Assembly: GCA_022776785.1 (NCBI GenBank) | Contig: JALFHA010000368.1 | Span: 1 to 7,643 of the forward strand | Reading direction: 5' to 3' | Length of the DNA stretch: 7,643 nt | DNA from: Clostridiales bacterium | Lineage (GTDB): Bacteria; Bacillota; Clostridia; Christensenellales; Aristaeellaceae | Part shown: positions 5,638 through 7,643 of the stretch, in pieces | How the letters are laid out: each line of letters starts with the position of its first letter | How positions within the stretch are numbered: position 1 is the first letter of the stretch | Position numbers and translations under genes: made by a program | Notes under the pieces: generated by a model | Database searches by the model: none | What the model was told of the DNA's origin: nothing | The model's input: only the letters and a program-made list of their open reading frames with translations

Positions 5638-5659
5638 ACGCCCCCCAAAAAAGGGGCGT
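5638..5659 (+). promoter_or_regulatory. Hairpin in the 5' leader of the EamA transporter mRNA
   Basis: ACGCCCC (5638-5644) and GGGGCGT (5653-5659) form a perfect 7-bp GC-rich stem with an 8-nt loop of two C and six A. It lies between the predicted transcription start and the ribosome site. No U-run follows, so it is not a terminator. It may stabilise the 5' end of the message or serve as a binding site; nothing in the sequence says which. Confidence 0.5.
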
Positions 5660-5664
5660 TACAC

Positions 5665-5671
5665 AGGGAGG
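5665..5671 (+). promoter_or_regulatory. Ribosome binding site deciding the EamA gene start
   Basis: AGGGAGG is directly abutted by an ATG at 5672, which is too close to be used. The in-frame ATG at 5681 lies nine nt away, the right distance, and is taken as the start. Confidence 0.8.
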
Positions 5672-5680
5672 ATGACTGCG

Positions 5681-6568
5681 ATGGACAGGCGCTCTGCGCG
5701 CGGCGCGGCGCTCACGATACTGGGCGGGCTGCTCTGGGGCTTTTCCGGCACATGCGGCCAGTTTCTGCTGCAAAGAAAGGGCATTACGAGCGAGTTCCTC
5801 GTGCCCGTGCGCCTGATAAGCGCAGGGGCGATTCTGCTGGCAATCTGCCTGCTGCGGGAGCGGGGCCGCGTGTTTGACGTGTTCCGCCGCGACGCGAAGG
5901 GCATCGTCGTCTTTGGTGTATTCGGCATGAGCATGTGCCAGTATACCTATTTCTCGGCCATCGCCGCGTCGAACGCGGGTACGGCGACCGTGCTGCAATA
6001 CACGGGGCCGGTGCTCATCCTCGTCTATCTGTCGCTGCGCGAAAAACGGCTTCCTCGTCCGACGGAGGTGCTCGCCATCGCGCTGGCGCTGACGGGCACC
6101 TTCCTGCTGGCGACGCACGGGCGGCCGGGCAGCATGGCGCTCTCCCCGCGTGCGCTTTGCTGGGGGCTGCTCTCCGCGGTGGCGCTGGCCGTGTATACCG
6201 TGCAGCCAGGCAGGCTGCTCAACGCCTATGGCTCTGCGGCGGTGACGGCGTGGGGGATGCTCATCGGCGGCGCGATGCTCTGCGTGCTGTTCCGGCCCTT
6301 CTCCATGCAGGTGAGTCTGGACGGCGAGGCTCTGCTGGCGATGGCAGCCATCGTGCTGCTGGGCACGGTCGCGGCGTTCTCCGCGTACATGGAGGGCATA
6401 CGCTGCGTCGGCCCGAAGAAGGGCAGCCTGTATGCGTCCATTGAGCCGGTGTCGGCGGCGGTGTTCTCCAGCCTGTTCATGGGCGTGCAGTTTACGGGGA
6501 TGGACGTCGCGGGCTTTGCGTGCATCCTCTCGACGATCTTCCTGCTGGCGATGGATAAAAGGGAATAG
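5681..6568 (+). CDS. EamA/DMT-superfamily transporter (10 membrane helices)
   Basis: A 295-residue inner-membrane protein of the drug/metabolite transporter superfamily. Two EamA repeats are visible, about residues 8-145 and 158-291, each with five hydrophobic helices. Helix 1 has the typical LWGFSGT (18-24). Repeat one ends with LQYTGPVLILVYLSLREKR (105-123), and repeat two has the matching YASIEPVSAAVFSSLFMG (251-268), the classic E-P-V of the family. Family members export amino acids, other metabolites or drugs. The substrate cannot be read from the sequence, and proximity to the aromatic operon does not prove an aromatic substrate. It is a single-gene unit on the plus strand with its own promoter (5595-5623), leader hairpin and terminator (6575-6608), divergent from dus. 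Confidence 0.9.
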   Translation: MDRRSARGAALTILGGLLWGFSGTCGQFLLQRKGITSEFLVPVRLISAGAILLAICLLRERGRVFDVFRRDAKGIVVFGVFGMSMCQYTYFSAIAASNAGTATVLQYTGPVLILVYLSLREKRLPRPTEVLAIALALTGTFLLATHGRPGSMALSPRALCWGLLSAVALAVYTVQPGRLLNAYGSAAVTAWGMLIGGAMLCVLFRPFSMQVSLDGEALLAMAAIVLLGTVAAFSAYMEGIRCVGPKKGSLYASIEPVSAAVFSSLFMGVQFTGMDVAGFACILSTIFLLAMDKRE

Positions 6569-6574
6569 GGCGCA

Positions 6575-6608
6575 GCAAAGGGGAGCGGCGAAAACCGCTC
6601 CCTTTTGC
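6575..6608 (+). terminator. Intrinsic terminator of the EamA gene
   Basis: GCAAAGGGGAGCGG (6575-6588) pairs with CCGCTCCCTTTTGC (6595-6608) over 14 bp with one wobble, around the loop CGAAAA. The four T at 6603-6606 form part of the stem and act as the T-run. It begins 6 nt after the stop codon. On the minus strand the run is only three T, so termination of the convergent gene would be weaker. Confidence 0.85.
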
Positions 6609-6630
6609 GTGCATCGAATTTGTCATGCAA

Positions 6631-6712
6631 GTCTGCTTGCCAAGCATCGGCCTCGGGCGCAGAGCAGGCAGACCTGCAGCATGCCGTCGGCGATGGGGTC
6701 GGCATCATGCCG
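6631..6712. other. Structured spacer between convergent genes
   Basis: The stretch beyond the EamA terminator has no gene but contains two inverted repeats. GTCTGCTTGC (6631-6640) pairs with GCAGGCAGAC (6664-6673) over ten pairs with one wobble and a 23-nt loop, flanked by CATGC/GCATG (6624-6628 and 6679-6683). CGGCAT and ATGCCG around one base form a 13-nt palindrome (6700-6712), 2 nt beyond the stop of the minus-strand gene. Neither is followed by a proper T-run. They would fold in the 3' untranslated region of the AstE-like mRNA; their role is unknown. Confidence 0.4.
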
Positions 6713-6714
6713 GC

Positions 6715-7643
6715 TTATTCTGTGATGATCTTGTACACCACGCCGCGCTCCTTGACCAGCGGCGCATGGTGCGCGAAGAACACCCGCCCGTCCGCCGGGG
6801 AGACGGCGCGTGCGATGACCTCGCCCTCCAGCGGATGCAGAATGTCCAGCAACGTCTGCCCGGCGCGCACGCGGTCGCCGGGATGGAAGAAGCGGCGGCA
6901 CACGCCCGCGCTGGGCGCGTGAACGCTGAGCAGCTCCGATTCGGTGACGATGCGCGAGGGCTCGCCCGGGCCATAGCCGTTTTCCCTGATGATGCCCTGC
7001 GCGGCGAGGAAGCGCAGCACGGCCTCCACGCTCTCGCGCATGGAGTGCTCGTCGATCTCGTCCGTGGCGGTGGAGTAGACGGAGAACGCCTGCGTCTCAA
7101 ACACCTGCCAGTTGAAGTTGAGCGTCGTGGAGTCGTAGGGGCGGGGCGTGCGCAGCAGCACATAGGGCAGACCGAAGGCGCGGCCCAGCTCCGGGCTCTG
7201 GTAGCCCAGATCCATCATCTTGACGTGGGGCAGGAAGTCGCCGGGCATGTAGAAGGAGGCGAACTGGATGCCGAAGCGGTAGCCGCGAATCCGCTCGAAT
7301 AGCTTGGCGGCGATGCGCTGCGTCGTCTCGCCCTGGTCATAGCCGGGGAACATGCGGTTGATGTCCGTGTTGTCCAGCGCCCAGAAGCGCTTGCCGATGT
7401 TCATGGAGAAGTGGTTGACCGACGGCACGACGAGAATCTCATGGCCGGGGACGAGCATATCCCGCTCCTCGAGCCTGCGCAGCGACGCGACGAGCTGCGC
7501 GGCGACGGTCATCTGCTGCACCTCGTTGCCGCGCATCGCGCCGACGATGCACACGCTGCGCTCGCCCGAGCCGAAGCGGTAGCCCATCACGCGCAGGTCG
7601 TCGCGGTAGAGCGAGCCGAGGGTAAAGAGCGTTTCGCGGATCA
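6715..7643 (-). CDS. AstE/AspA-family (succinylglutamate desuccinylase/aspartoacylase-like) protein lacking the zinc histidines
   Basis: The reading frame runs open to the window edge. The last two bases read TG on the minus strand, followed by IRETLFTLGSLYRDDLR, so the start codon (NTG) probably spans 7644-7642 and the protein is about 309 residues, missing one base here. The catalytic-like domain (about 1-215) shows CIVGAMRGNE (32-41) and DNTDINRMFPG (91-101), matching the AstE/AspA GxHGNE and DLNRxFPG motifs. However, the zinc His of HxxE is Arg38, and the DLH that normally gives the second zinc ligand reads GIQF (125-128). Only Glu41 is kept. A barrel-sandwich, lipoyl-like domain (about 240-306, HPGDRVRAGQTLLDILHP) closes the protein, as in other AstE_AspA members. 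I recall this variant from gut Clostridia, usually annotated only by family. The substrate is unknown, and it may be a non-zinc enzyme or a binding protein. Confidence 0.85.
   Translation of the reverse strand, partial: IRETLFTLGSLYRDDLRVMGYRFGSGERSVCIVGAMRGNEVQQMTVAAQLVASLRRLEERDMLVPGHEILVVPSVNHFSMNIGKRFWALDNTDINRMFPGYDQGETTQRIAAKLFERIRGYRFGIQFASFYMPGDFLPHVKMMDLGYQSPELGRAFGLPYVLLRTPRPYDSTTLNFNWQVFETQAFSVYSTATDEIDEHSMRESVEAVLRFLAAQGIIRENGYGPGEPSRIVTESELLSVHAPSAGVCRRFFHPGDRVRAGQTLLDILHPLEGEVIARAVSPADGRVFFAHHAPLVKERGVVYKIITE

Noticed and set aside
5559..5640. Promoter for dus on the minus strand
   Set aside because: TTGTAT with GTCAAT at 17 nt is the best pair I found, and the -10 matches only three of six bases, too weak to report.
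5672..5680. Upstream ATG of the EamA gene at 5672
   Set aside because: It directly touches the ribosome site; the in-frame ATG at 5681 has proper spacing.
1..7643. Defence system, mobile element, CRISPR array or tRNA/rRNA gene
   Set aside because: No transposase, integrase, repeat-spacer pattern, toxin-antitoxin pair or structural RNA signature was seen. The gene content is metabolic and transport.

Overview
The window looks like a stretch of chromosome from a high-GC Firmicute, most likely an unclassified gut-type Clostridia lineage. That placement rests on strong AGGAGG ribosome sites, sigma-A-type promoters, a UUG start, a Ktr potassium system, and an AstE/AspA-like protein of a type I associate with Clostridia. 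It is inferred from sequence style, not from a marker gene. I see no mobile element, CRISPR array, rRNA or tRNA.

Right to left, along the minus strand: an AstE/AspA-family protein at 6715-7643 that lacks the family's zinc-binding histidines; a convergent plus-strand EamA/DMT-type exporter at 5681-6568 with its own near-consensus promoter and terminator; a tRNA-dihydrouridine synthase (dus) at 4575-5558; a two-gene Ktr potassium uptake operon, ktrB then ktrA, at 3147-4523 and 2435-3091, from a promoter whose -35 box lies in the last codons of dus; then an aromatic amino acid operon made of a regulatory leader (about 2157-2368), aroF (1083-2096), tyrA (208-1086), a 143-nt spacer of stacked hairpins, and the first codons of another gene, possibly aroB, leaving the window at position 1.

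The most interesting part is the leader of the aromatic operon. An extended -10 promoter is followed about 23 nt later by a strong ribosome site and a 24-residue peptide with five Phe and two Tyr, the end products that aroF and tyrA help make. Sixty nt before aroF there is a 13-bp, tetraloop intrinsic terminator. A stretch at the leader stop codon can pair back into the leader codons, and more weakly forward onto the terminator's 5' arm. This is the layout of classical ribosome-mediated transcription attenuation, where a Firmicute would more usually be expected to carry a T-box. No T-box signature is present.

Functionally, aroF (DAHP synthase) commits carbon to the shikimate pathway and tyrA (prephenate dehydrogenase) commits prephenate to tyrosine. 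Their reading frames overlap by four bases. The Ktr, Dus, EamA and AstE-like genes are housekeeping or transport neighbours with no evident link to the aromatic operon beyond proximity.
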